Below are positions 31,989 to 41,660 of a stretch of 64,000 nucleotides of DNA, one piece after another. The notes beneath the pieces were generated by a model, which was not told the DNA's origin, did not search any database, and saw nothing but the letters and a program-made list of their open reading frames with translations. Positions within the stretch are counted from its first letter, which is position 1, and each line of letters begins with the position of its first letter. The position numbers and the translations under genes are program-made. Origin of the DNA: Limnanthes douglasii subsp. nivea (Eukaryota; Streptophyta; Magnoliopsida; Brassicales; Limnanthaceae); NCBI GenBank assembly GCA_036936605.1, contig JAUPFV010000001.1, forward strand, positions 347,769,081-347,833,080, given 5' to 3'.

Positions 31989-33319
31989 ATGTTCACAGCA
32001 AGAACAGCTCTAATCAAGGGTGGCTGGCTTAATCTCTCAGAATTGGAGAAAGCTCAACGGGTTGAAAAAGAGAAAAGACTTGCAGCAGGGCTTCCAGCGT
32101 CGCCTGTCGAGAAACCAGCCCCTTCAATCGAAGAATCTGATAGAGGTTCGTCTTCTTCGAAAGGTACAAAACCTAGAAAACTTTTTCAATCAACACTCTC
32201 CCCTATAGTTTCTGGCTCATCAGTCCAATAGTCAATCCCCATTGTCGAACCGGGGGTCGTTGTCACAAGTGTCAGGAAGAAATCCACTTATTTTCATGGG
32301 GTCCGACTCCGACCATTCTCCAGACAAACTAATCATGAAAAGACCAAGTAGATTGGTTAAGGGACTCTCTTCAAAAAATACCAGCAATTCAGGGTCCGGG
32401 GCAACTGTTAGGACTCTCCGGGAAAGGCCGGTTGGTCCGGAGGCTAGCAGTCCACTACCTCCCAAGGAAATCTCGACCTCAGAAACTCAAACTGAGGTGA
32501 GAACTCAAAAACATACATCGAGCCACCAGTCCGGAGGATCAGCTGTGCCAAGCTTCATCCCTCCCCGGGCTGTTTCTGCAGAAGCTCCCCCAACAATAAT
32601 GGAGGAGAGGATGGAAGACTCCACTGAGGAGGTTAGGTTTGAGTCCGAGTCTTCCGGACAAGCTGACACTGCTATAGTTTTTGCCAAGAAGGGCAAAGAG
32701 GACTTATATCTGAGGCGTCCGGATCTGCCGGAGAGCCTCGAAGGGAGAGTAGGGCCCTGCTTTCACAAGGTAGAGTTCAAGTATCTTTTGTCTCTGTTAA
32801 AGACCAAGTATGTGTTTATCCATACTAGAGATTTGGGACGGTTTCGCACCAAGTGGGGGATCCCTGAAAACGTTAAAATCCGAATTCCCATCGATCCGGA
32901 GACCCCAATGGATTGTAAAAGGAACGAGATAGTCTTCTTTACGGAGCTATTCAACTAGGGACTTAGGTTCCCACTGGATCCAGAGATAGTGCGCTATTTC
33001 CACCTAGTCAAGCTATGTCCATCACAGCTAAGCCCTAACGGATGGTACACCTTGATGTCATGCATTATGGCATCTAGGTTGTCCGGAATTCCTCTTCCAA
33101 TGGAAGAGTTCGCTGCTGTTGCTAGTTTGTGCAAACACCATCAGTTCCCTTTCTATCACTTTAATATGGGGAATGACTTGAAAGCCGTCGATGATCTCCT
33201 GGAGTCGGAGAGTAAGTGGAGGAGCCAGTTTTTATTTGTAAGTGGCTCATGGGAGAATGGCAATAAAATCAAGGTCGGGGAGAATCCTAGCCTTCTTCGA
33301 AGTAGATGGAGGAGCGATC
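31989..33319 (+). pseudogene. aORF of element B, exon 1 (Transposase_28-like)
   Basis: Starts MFTARTALIKGGWLNLSELE, the same start as A and C. The first frame stops at 32229-32231; the homologous text continues in another frame from 32242 (a frameshift in between). The segment 32737-33319 resembles the Transposase_28 (putative gypsy-type transposon) domain: WGIPENVKIRIPIDPETP, GLRFPLDPEIVRYFHLVKLC, PLPMEEFAAVASLCKHH. A TAG at 32956-32958 replaces the Trp codon of A and C. It lies antisense and 3' to pol; no biochemical role is known. Confidence 0.75.
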
Positions 33320-33399
33320 GTAAGTTTTCCTTTAAGCTTCTGTTCGAATTTCTCTTTTCATTAACTTTATGCTAACTAGCTACTTTCTTGTTTCATTAG
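33320..33399 (+). other. aORF intron, element B
   Basis: 80-bp GT-AG intron (GTAAGTTTTCC donor; TTTCATTAG acceptor; GCTAAC possible branch site). Exon 1 ends in phase 1, and joining C with AG at 33400 gives Gln in frame with LPKEFGDY. Introns of 78 and 77 bp sit at the same place in A and C. Confidence 0.85.
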
Positions 33400-34946
33400 A
33401 GCTGCCAAAAGAATTTGGAGACTACCTTAAAGCCGGACAGGTCACCTGTGGCAAGATAAATGCATGGGCCGCAGAGAACTGGGAGAACCGGTTTCACAAG
33501 GCTTTTACCCCTGGGAATTTAGCGAGATCCCATCTGTGGAACACCACAGGCCGGAGGGATCTATCCTGGGAGGAGTTCTCCACCCCACCTGATGAGGATG
33601 TAGTTCTGAGAAGGTCTCATGAGTTAGATGGGACCCTCTTCCTTCCTGTCCGGGCCAAAGCCCCCAGTAAAATGAAGGGCAAGAAGAAGAAAAGCAGGAA
33701 AGTGGTAGAGGATGCTGAGAAAGAGGTCCCAACAGGTTCAGAGGTGCCAGCTCAGGCTCAAGTCGATGCAAACCTTCTACAAGTGGTAGAACAGGAGAGC
33801 GAGCAACAAAGAGTGAAGTCCCCAAAACCCTCAAGGGCTTCTAAACGGACTCGTAAGCAAACGAGTAACAGTGCTGATAGGGAGGTCAAAAAGAAGAAGA
33901 TTTCCCAAGGAGAGGAGCTTGCTCTCCGAGACCCGGAGCCCACTTTCCCAACTGATCCAACCTTAGCCGAAGAGATCCCAGGGAATCTTAATGAAGGGAT
34001 TCCAATGGAATTTCACACTGATGAAGTGGATAGGGGAGAGATTAATATGGATGAAGTGGACGTCACCGGTCTGGGCCCCCTAGGTGATTACTTCCTTGGC
34101 CTGTCAAGAGATGAGTTCGCAGGGCCATATGTTCCTCCCAGTAGTTCCAACACAGTAAACTTCAATGGTAAAACTTTCTTGGTCTCCAGCGAGAGGGATG
34201 TCATAGCTCATTCCCTCCTTAGCAACGTACAACCAGTACTCACCCTGGAAAGGCAAGTCCGGAGTCAGGCAGAAACCATCAAAGAACTTAAGTCTGAGAA
34301 GGAGAAACTGTCCGATGACCTCAGGGCTGCCACTACTAAGGTTGACTTGCTTAAGGAGTCAAACGAACAGCTAAAGGAGAATCAAGAGAAAAGCAACACA
34401 AAAGTTGCTTCTTTAGAAGAGACCGTGAAAGATCTCCGGGCTAAGCTGTCCGGATTGGAGAAGGACTTGGCAGCATCAAGGGGAGAAACTGCAGCAAAGG
34501 AGAAGATTGTCACCAACCTGACCACTGACAAACTTGCTTTAGAGAATGCAGTGACTCAGGCTGTTGAGGAGAAAGATGCTTTGGTGAAGGATCAAGAGGC
34601 CATGATCAAGGCCAAAATCAACGCTTATGCCAGGGAGATGATACGGAGTGAAGAATTAATGGTTGAGAAAGTGAAGTCCGATATGGTCCTCCTGTTTCAC
34701 GAGAAGTTCCCGAAGAGGAGACTAGGGGACTTATGGCGTTATGTGGATGACGATGATCTCCCCTACTGGACCATGGTTGATGAAGGGTACACTGATATAT
34801 CCTCGTCTGGTGATGAAGAGGAAACCGGAGAGAGTCCGGGTGAGGAAGAGGTTGACCCCAAAGGCAAGAAGGTCATTGAGGAAAAAAGCATCATCAAGGG
34901 CAAGAGAACAGATGAGGGTGAGCCATCTTCAAAGGCTCCTCCTTAA
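33400..34946 (+). CDS. aORF of element B, exon 2 (coiled-coil protein)
   Basis: About 515 codons open from the splice acceptor to a TAA at 34944-34946. Order: an AENWENRFHKAF and SHLWNTTGRRDLSWEEF head, a Lys/Arg-rich linker with possible nuclear signals (KKKKSRK, KKKK), an acidic middle, NTVNFNGKTFLVSSERDV, and a long heptad coiled coil (about 34240-34620). Then SDMVLLFHEKFPKRRLGDLW and an acidic-to-basic tail. It is conserved in order in A. Known only as an additional ORF of Tat-type elements; the function is unknown. It converges with gag-pol. Confidence 0.8.
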
Positions 34947-35411
34947 TTTATAATCTGTTTTGTTTATCTTTTACTTGAACCAAAGTCCTTGGAAGGCCAA
35001 GGCACCTTTTTTGTGATGTTGTCCGTTTTATCCGGACAGATTTTTGTATTGTGCTCAAACTTGTTTTAAAAAGTCCTTGGAAGGCCAAGGCAATTTTAAA
35101 CTTGTTGAATGAAAGTTTTATCTTGCTCAACCACTCTCTTATTTCATAGTCTGTTTAAATATCTTAGAGTTTAAGTAATTTCAAATCATCGTGTTGTGAG
35201 AGCGTTTAGTTTCTCTGGCTAGAATTTAAGTAGCCCTTAGACCTTTTAGTCCGGATAGTATGACAATCAACAGAATTTTGCAAAAACTTAGAAAATTATT
35301 CAAGAAGGCTCCAAGTTTCATTTAAAGCTCTCCGTGGCGCCGGAGAGAGGTAGTAGTATGCCCCCAAATATTTACATGGATGTTTCAAACAAGTAAATAT
35401 TTATATAAGTT
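34947..35411. other. region between convergent aORF and pol in element B
   Basis: Non-coding, 465 bp. Two copies of AAGTCCTTGGAAGGCCAAGG at 34983 and 35071 each form a 6-bp stem hairpin (CCTTGG/CCAAGG). Element A keeps the motif at 13424. It probably holds the 3' ends of both transcripts. Confidence 0.7.
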
Positions 35412-36644
35412 TTATTCTAAGTACATTCGAAGGTGTTCAATATTCCAAGGGTGAGTTAAAACCCTGCCATCTTTGTCTTCCAACCAGTATGTCCCAGGCT
35501 TGATTCTTTCAACCACAGTATAGGGACCCTCCCAAGTTGGGGCCAGCTTTCCGAAGAGTTTTTCCTTGGTATGCAAGAAAACTTTCCTTAACACCTTATC
35601 TCCTGGTTGAAAGTCCCTTCTTTTAACTTTAGAAGCAAACCTGCTTCTCATCAAGCCCTGGTAGTGTGCCACTCTAAGATGAGCTTTTACTCGCCTTTCT
35701 TCAATTAAATCAAGTTGATTTCTAACTGCCATTTCATTAGCCTGTCCGGAGAAGTTGTGGACTCGAAAGGAGGGAAGTGTCTTCTCTATGGGGGCTACTG
35801 CATCCATCCCATAGACCAAGGCAAAAGGTGATTCTTGTGTTGCAGCCCCAGGTGTTGTCCGGTAGGCCCACAAGACTTCTTGTAAATAACTAGGCCACTT
35901 CCCAGCAGCCCCTTCCAAATTTTTCTTTAAACCAGACAGTATTGTTCTATTAGCCACTTCAACTTGCCCATTGGCCTGTGGGTGGAAAGGTGAAGAAAAG
36001 CAGTGCTGAATACCCCTTGAGGCACAGAAGCTCTCCATTTCTCTGTTGTCAAACTGTGGCCCATTGTCTGTCGTTATTCTCTGGGGGACACCAAATCTGC
36101 AACATATGTTGGATAGAATGAATTTTATAACAGCCTTTGATGTTGTCCCTGCCAAAGGGGCTGCTTCTATCCACTTCGAAAAGTAGTCAATGGCTACGAT
36201 TATGGTTTTACGCCCTCCGGACGCCATAAGGAGAGGCCCAACTAAGTCCAATCCCCATCGAGCAAAAGGGATAGGCTCAGAAATTGATTCCAAAGGAATG
36301 GCTGGTACATGAATTTCATTGCTGTACCTCTGGCATGGGTCACACCTTCTTACCAGTTCCTTGGCATCTTTCATTATTGAAGGCCAATAATATCCGGAGA
36401 GAAGCACTCTTCTTGTCAACGCTCTAAATCCACAATGAGCTGATCCCTCACCGTCATGCAATTCGGAGAGAACCATTTGTGACTCATGATCCCCTAAACA
36501 GCGTAGGAGAGGTTTACTATAAGATTTCTTGTACAAAACTTCTCTAATCATGATGAAACCACGAGCCCTGTGCTTTAACGTTCTGGCTTGTGATTTATCC
36601 AAAGGTACAATGCCATCGGACAGATATTTTATAAGAGGAGACCT
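35412..36644 (-). CDS. element B integrase
   Basis: Minus-strand continuation of pol after an in-frame TAG at 36645-36647. The N-terminal zinc region has His-x-His-type and RRCDPCQRY parts. The catalytic core shows RWGLDLVGPLLMAS (Asp), ITTDNGPQFDN (Asp) and HPQANGQVEVANRT (Glu). The C-terminal part has GDKVLRKVFLHTKEKLFG and WEGPYTVVERIKPGTYWL, the GPY/F-like module, and ends HLRMYLE. All three acidic catalytic residues are present. It would insert cDNA into the genome if the upstream stop were suppressed or absent in transcripts. Confidence 0.9.
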   Translation of the reverse strand, partial: RSPLIKYLSDGIVPLDKSQARTLKHRARGFIMIREVLYKKSYSKPLLRCLGDHESQMVLSELHDGEGSAHCGFRALTRRVLLSGYYWPSIMKDAKELVRRCDPCQRYSNEIHVPAIPLESISEPIPFARWGLDLVGPLLMASGGRKTIIVAIDYFSKWIEAAPLAGTTSKAVIKFILSNICCRFGVPQRITTDNGPQFDNREMESFCASRGIQHCFSSPFHPQANGQVEVANRTILSGLKKNLEGAAGKWPSYLQEVLWAYRTTPGAATQESPFALVYGMDAVAPIEKTLPSFRVHNFSGQANEMAVRNQLDLIEERRVKAHLRVAHYQGLMRSRFASKVKRRDFQPGDKVLRKVFLHTKEKLFGKLAPTWEGPYTVVERIKPGTYWLEDKDGRVLTHPWNIEHLRMYLE

Positions 36645-39600
36645 CTAATCCTGAGGCTGATTTACTTGTATTTCAAAGACTTCCTCTTTCTCCCCTTCAT
36701 CAAGTTGAATAGAAGGGCTTTCAAGCACATGGATCCATGGATAGGACTCCGTGTATGCTATTGTTGCCAACGAGTCTGCTAACTCATTCTCTGCCCGGGG
36801 AATATGCTCATAGACAACAGCTTTAAACTTCATTGCCTCATTTTTCAAGAGAAGTAAATATTTGATCAATTGTTCCTTTCTAGCTTCTGATAGGCCCAAG
36901 GCATGGTGGACAAGCAATTGGGAGTCACTTAGTAGCTTGACCCTTTTTGCTCCACAGATGTAAGCCAACTTCAACCCAGCTATAGCTGCTTCGTATTCGG
37001 ACTCATTATTGGACGCCCTGAAAGCAAAACAAATAGCTTGGAACATGTTGTCCCCATAGGGGGAAGTGAGACATATTCCTGCCCCAGATCCTATGGCACT
37101 GGACCCTCCGTCTGTTCGGACAATCCACACTTTTTTGTCTTTTGAATCAGCAGGTTGTTCTGAGTCCCTATCAGAATGGAATTCGACCAAAAAATCAGCT
37201 ACAGCTTGAGCTTTTACTGCTGTTCGAGGAGCAAAGTCTATGTCGAAGTCCCCCAACTCTACTGACCACTTTGTCATTCGGCTTGAAATGTCTGCTTTTT
37301 GAAGGACATTCTTTAAAGGGAAAGATGTCCGGACAATAATAGGATGAGCCTGAAAATAAGGCCTCATCTTTCTTGCAGCTATCACCAAGGCCAATGCTAG
37401 TTTTTCAAGTTTCAAGTAACGCTTCTCAGCATCAATCAAGCTTTTGCTGATATAGTACACTGGGTGAGGATACCCATCAACCTCTCTTACTAACACAGCA
37501 CTAATGGCACAACTTGAAACAGCCAGATATACGAAGAGAGTCTCCCCATCAATTGGTTTGAACAAAGTCTTGGGAGAGGACAGATGCTTCTTAATTTCAT
37601 TGAATGCCTCATCACACTGTGGTGTCCACTCAAACCCTTTTGCACCCTTCAAAGTTTGAAAAAATGGAGCACATCTGTCCGAAGACCTGGAGATGAATCT
37701 GTTCAAAGCTGCTAACCTCCCCGTTAATCGCTGCACTTCTTTAATATTTCGTGGAGGCTCCATTTGGAACAAGGTATTGAGTTGGTCCGGGTCGGGCTGT
37801 ATTCCATGTTCACTTATAATATACCCCAAAAACTTCCCGGACTGCACTCCGAACACACATTTTTCAGGATTTAACTTTAAATTCACCTTAGCCAGGTTGG
37901 CAAAAGTCTCCTGGAGGTCGGACAAGTGTAGCTGCTCATCCATACTTTTCACCATCATATCGTCAATGTAAACCTCCATATTTCTTCCAATTTGATCAGC
38001 AAATGCCTTATTGACTAACCTTTGATAAGTAGCCCCAGCATTTTTCAAGCCAAAGGGCATCACCTTATAGCAGTGCAGACCCCTATCAGTAACAAAAGTG
38101 GTATGCTCTTGATCTTTTGGATCCACCTGGATTTGATTGTACCCGGAGAAGACATCCATGAAGGAGAGTAATTTGTTTCCAGAAGTAGAATCTACTAACT
38201 GGTCTATCCGGGGAACTGGATACAGGTCTTTTGGGCAAGCTCGGTTGAGGTCTGTGAAGTCAATGCACATTCGCCATTTACCGTTTTTCTTTTTTACCAA
38301 GACTGGATTGGCAGTCCACAAAGGGTACTGAGATTCTTTAATGTGCCCCATCTTTGTAAGTCTGTCAACCTCTTGTACAATGACATCGGCCTTTTCTTTT
38401 GAGAAAGCTCTCCTCTTTTGCACCACTGGTGCCACGTCTCTCCGGACAGATAGGTGATGGGAAATCACCTCCGATGGAACTCTAGTAACATCAGCGTTGC
38501 ACCAAGCAAAAACATGCTGATGTTCTTTTAAGAATTTCAACATTCCTTCTTTCAATATTGGTGGCATTTTGGATCCTATCTTGACGATTTTTCCTTCTTC
38601 CAAGCAGTGTGTTTCAACCTCTTGTTTCAGTGCTATGCAATCATCAGTAGTATGGCCAATATCATTGTGATATTGACAAAAAGAACTGTTTCGATGTTCT
38701 CTGGGAGACTGCAAGGTTGCTGGTCTCCGGTAGTGTACTTCATCTTTTGTTTTATCGAAAATGGTTGCCACACTTTCTTTGAGTTCTGCAAACCATTCCG
38801 GTTGGACCCATGGTCCCCTTTTGTTTCTAGACTGTTGGCTTTGTGCAGGAGCAGCTGGTTGAGACTGAGCTTTTCCCCTTCCATGCCCCTGTCCGGTTTC
38901 TCTAGCTTTGTTTCCGGACTGGTTTTGATTTGGAGTTGGTGCCACCGGGGTGGATCTCACCTGTCTGTGCACCCTGGTCTTCTTTGTTTCATCAACATTT
39001 ATTTGTTTGCCAACTTGATTTAGCAATCCCCCCCAGGTAATGGCCTTCTTTCTGGTTACTGAATCGGCCAGGTTGCCCGGGTTCAAACCTTGTCTCAGAG
39101 AGGCTATTGCCACTTGTTCAAAGCAATCAGCCCGCCCGTTTTTTGTGTTCACAAAACGACTTATGTACTCCTTTAATGATTCGTTTGGTTCCTGGGCACA
39201 ATGGATTATGGTATCTCCATTACCCTTTAGCTCCTTACTCCCCACAAATTGCCTTCGAAAGGCCACCCAAAAAGTATCAAAGTCTCTGATACAACCCTGA
39301 GGAAGGCTGTTGTACCACTTCAGAGCACTCCCCGTGAAGGATTGGGAGAATGCCCTGCAGAGTAGTTTATCATCATCATCAAAGTTCATCATGAAGTTCT
39401 TGAATTGCTCCAGATGATTGTCTGGATCAGTACTGCCATCGTACTTCTCCATCTTGGTGCTATCAAACCTCTTGGGGAGGTTTCCGGACAGTATTTTGGA
39501 AGACAATGGCGATTGCCTCCAGTTCCTCCCACGACTGAACGCAGTATCCTCATTAGGTGTTGCAAAGATACCTGGCTCATCATGGAAGGCAAAAGGATCC

Positions 39601-40082
39601 ACCAGCATCCGGTCTATATGCCTCCGGCTGTGAGATGATCCTTTTCCAATGTGCCTTTTCATTCTTCCATGGTGATCTCTTTTTCTGGAATACTTTTTAA
39701 CTTGCTTCTGTTTTTTCCTGGTTCGCCCCTCATCACTACTGGAGGACAAGGATTTTTCATTTCCCTCACTGTCCGAAGAGCTGTCCGAAGATTCTGAGCT
39801 TGAGTCAGAACTCTCCACAGGCTTGGACCGGTGAGACTTTTTAGAACTGGCATGTGTCTTTTTAGTGCTCACATGAGTTTTTGAAGCCTCATGCTCTCGA
39901 GGGTTATCAGAGCGATGAGCAACTGATGCTTTGGACTTTTCCTTCATGCCCATCTTGGCCTTCTCAGCCCTTAGAGCTTCTATTTCGACCCTCAACCTGT
40001 CACGCTCTTGGACAGTATATTCATCGTTCTCTTCCACCACTTCGAGCAAAGCTGGTGGAAGCTCTGGATTATCCGGATTCAT
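36645..40082 (-). CDS. element B gag-RT-RNase H polyprotein (no protease)
   Basis: 1145 codons, start at 40082 (MNPDNPELPPALLEV), 73 bases from the LTR. Order: coiled coil, Ser/Lys-rich stretch, gag core (MEKYDGSTDPDNHLEQFKNF, ALKWYNSLPQG), knuckle CQYHNDIGHTTDDC, then directly RT (KMGHIKESQYPLW, WRMCIDFTDLNRACPKD, MPFGLKNAGATYQ, catalytic YIDDMMV). Then the RNase H regions (FVYLAVSSCAISAVLVRE, and VWIVRTDGGSSAIGSGAGI with DSQLLV and NELADSLA). The DTGS protease seen in A and C is missing; the join lies near 38620. Ends at TAG 36645-36647, where relatives read on into integrase. Confidence 0.92.
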   Translation of the reverse strand: MNPDNPELPPALLEVVEENDEYTVQERDRLRVEIEALRAEKAKMGMKEKSKASVAHRSDNPREHEASKTHVSTKKTHASSKKSHRSKPVESSDSSSESSDSSSDSEGNEKSLSSSSDEGRTRKKQKQVKKYSRKRDHHGRMKRHIGKGSSHSRRHIDRMLVDPFAFHDEPGIFATPNEDTAFSRGRNWRQSPLSSKILSGNLPKRFDSTKMEKYDGSTDPDNHLEQFKNFMMNFDDDDKLLCRAFSQSFTGSALKWYNSLPQGCIRDFDTFWVAFRRQFVGSKELKGNGDTIIHCAQEPNESLKEYISRFVNTKNGRADCFEQVAIASLRQGLNPGNLADSVTRKKAITWGGLLNQVGKQINVDETKKTRVHRQVRSTPVAPTPNQNQSGNKARETGQGHGRGKAQSQPAAPAQSQQSRNKRGPWVQPEWFAELKESVATIFDKTKDEVHYRRPATLQSPREHRNSSFCQYHNDIGHTTDDCIALKQEVETHCLEEGKIVKIGSKMPPILKEGMLKFLKEHQHVFAWCNADVTRVPSEVISHHLSVRRDVAPVVQKRRAFSKEKADVIVQEVDRLTKMGHIKESQYPLWTANPVLVKKKNGKWRMCIDFTDLNRACPKDLYPVPRIDQLVDSTSGNKLLSFMDVFSGYNQIQVDPKDQEHTTFVTDRGLHCYKVMPFGLKNAGATYQRLVNKAFADQIGRNMEVYIDDMMVKSMDEQLHLSDLQETFANLAKVNLKLNPEKCVFGVQSGKFLGYIISEHGIQPDPDQLNTLFQMEPPRNIKEVQRLTGRLAALNRFISRSSDRCAPFFQTLKGAKGFEWTPQCDEAFNEIKKHLSSPKTLFKPIDGETLFVYLAVSSCAISAVLVREVDGYPHPVYYISKSLIDAEKRYLKLEKLALALVIAARKMRPYFQAHPIIVRTSFPLKNVLQKADISSRMTKWSVELGDFDIDFAPRTAVKAQAVADFLVEFHSDRDSEQPADSKDKKVWIVRTDGGSSAIGSGAGICLTSPYGDNMFQAICFAFRASNNESEYEAAIAGLKLAYICGAKRVKLLSDSQLLVHHALGLSEARKEQLIKYLLLLKNEAMKFKAVVYEHIPRAENELADSLATIAYTESYPWIHVLESPSIQLDEGEKEEVFEIQVNQPQD

Positions 40083-40136
40083 TCAGACAGAATTTCCTTA
40101 CTTGGTTTTGAATGCTTGATTCAGGCACCGTCGCCT

Positions 40137-40155
40137 CCCACTGTGGTCGCCAATT
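40137..40155 (-). promoter_or_regulatory. primer binding site of element B
   Basis: Minus-strand AATTGGCGACCACAGTGG immediately after the 5' LTR. The TTGGCGxCC start is typical of plant Tat/Athila elements. Confidence 0.65.
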
Positions 40156-40648
40156 TGGTGTGGATAAAAGTAGCCTGAGGGTAGGCTGGTAATTTCAAAT
40201 GGAGTTTTAAGGCGGCGTGAGGGTGTTTAACAGTGTTTAAAGGTGTTTCACAGTGTTTTAAGGGTGTTTCACAGTGTTTTAAGGGTGGAGAGAGAATTGT
40301 GCAGCCTGGCAGCAGTTAATTTTTCTTACCCATAGTTAATGCTGGTGGTTGGGTATTTATAGTATGATATTTGGGCCCTTATGGGCTTTCGGGTCAAGTT
40401 TAATGGACCCGGGTCATGTTTAAAGACCCATGAGTTTTAAGCAGATGTACAGGTAGCTTAGTCAGACAGTGATTAGGTTTTTTAGTACTTTAGTCATAGT
40501 TCGAACTGCCTTATGCTTGTAGTGTTCGAGATCATCTGTCCGGTTCAATCAGTGCTGTTCGAATTGAAGTCTTGGAGTCTGTCCGAATTTACGGGGTGAT
40601 TTACTTTGGACTACCCTTCCGGGGAGCTCTTCGAATTCGGACTCATCA
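40156..40648 (-). repeat. 5' LTR of element B
   Basis: Partner of 31067-31559. On the minus strand it starts TGATGAGTCCGAATTC. The TATA box is CTATAAATACCC (minus, about 40351-40362). Three motifs of about 21 bp lie at 40221-40282. Confidence 0.95.
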
Positions 40649-40653
40649 ATGTA
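40649..40653. repeat. target site duplication of element B, right copy
   Basis: ATGTA, same as 31062-31066; the gag reading of element C continues on the far side. Confidence 0.85.
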
Positions 40654-41660
40654 AGTACGACATCAGAGTCCTAAGATAGTTCTCCCGATGGTCTGAACCT
40701 CAAAGAATCACTTTCATCTAGCAGTAATGAAGGTTGGGCGAAAAAGAAGTTGAGATTGACTAAAAAGCATTCGAGAAAAAAAGATAGAAGAGGTAAAATT
40801 AAGAAGTATCAAGGGAAATTAAAAGGTTCGGCTGATCAATACATTGACCATATGTTAATTGACCCATTTGCATGTCAATTCGAACCGGGGAGTAAAGATC
40901 CAAATAACCATCTTGAACAGTTTATAATTTTTATGATGAACTTTGATGATGATGACAAGCTGCTCTGCCGGGATTTTTTACAAACATTTAAAGAAAGTGC
41001 CCTTAAGTGGTACAATATCATCCCTTGAGGATTTATAAAGAACTTTGATATGTTCTGGGTTGCTTTCCGAAGGAAATTTCTAGGAAGCAAAAAGGTTAAA
41101 GGGAATGGGAACACCATCATTCATTGTTCCCAGGAACCGAACGAGTCTTTAGAATAATACAGAAGTAGGTTTGTGAATACAAAGAATGGGCTGGATGACT
41201 ACTTTGAACAACTGGCCATTTCCTCTTTGAGACAAGGTCTGAATACGCGATGACTTTTGAGGGGCTATTAAACCAATTTGGAAAACAAATCACGGTTGAA
41301 GAAACTAAAAAGACCAGAGTCCCTCGTTCGAAAAGATCGGTTACTTCCCTACTAGCTCCACAACCAAGAGCCCAATCCGGTTATAAACCAAAAGAGTCCG
41401 CACAAGGATCTCACCAACCCAAGCAAAATCAGTCCATCCAAAACCAGTATGGCAGAAATAAAAGAGGCTCTTGGGTTAAACCTGAATGGTTTGCTGAGTT
41501 ATGAGAGTGTGTAGCAACGATTTATGATAAGATGAAAAATAAGGTTCATTTTAGAGCCCCGGCCCCATTATAGTCTCCTAGAGAAACCCGAAGTACTCTC
41601 TAGTGTAAGTACCATAATGATGTGGGTCATGACACAAATGATTGTATAACACTAAAACAT
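40654..41660 (+). pseudogene. element C gag, main part
   Basis: Reads RLTKKHSRKKDRRGKIKKYQ, DQYIDHMLIDPFA, DPNNHLEQFIIFMMNFDDDD, ESALKWYNIIP then TGA, VAFRRKFLGSKKVKGNGN, FEGLLNQFGKQITVEETKK and NKRGSWVKPEWFAEL, then the knuckle CKYHNDVGHDTNDC near 41607-41648. The order is identical to B. At least five stops or frameshifts. Confidence 0.88.

Larger units (their letters stand above)
31067..40648 (-). mobile_element. Ty3/gypsy Tat-like element B, young, protease-deleted
   Basis: Complete element of 9582 bp on the minus strand with two 493-bp LTRs that differ at two positions by my reading (near the start, TGA versus TGG, and one C/T), a 5-bp target duplication, PBS and PPT. Gag-pol is nearly open (one TAG). 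An aORF lies antisense on the plus strand, between pol and the 3' LTR. Relative to A and C it has lost the protease domain in frame. It is the youngest gypsy insertion here. Confidence 0.95.

Noticed and set aside
38607..39638. Several plus-strand frames of 60-138 codons opposite element B gag-pol
   Set aside because: They are shadows of the long minus-strand polyprotein and carry no motif.
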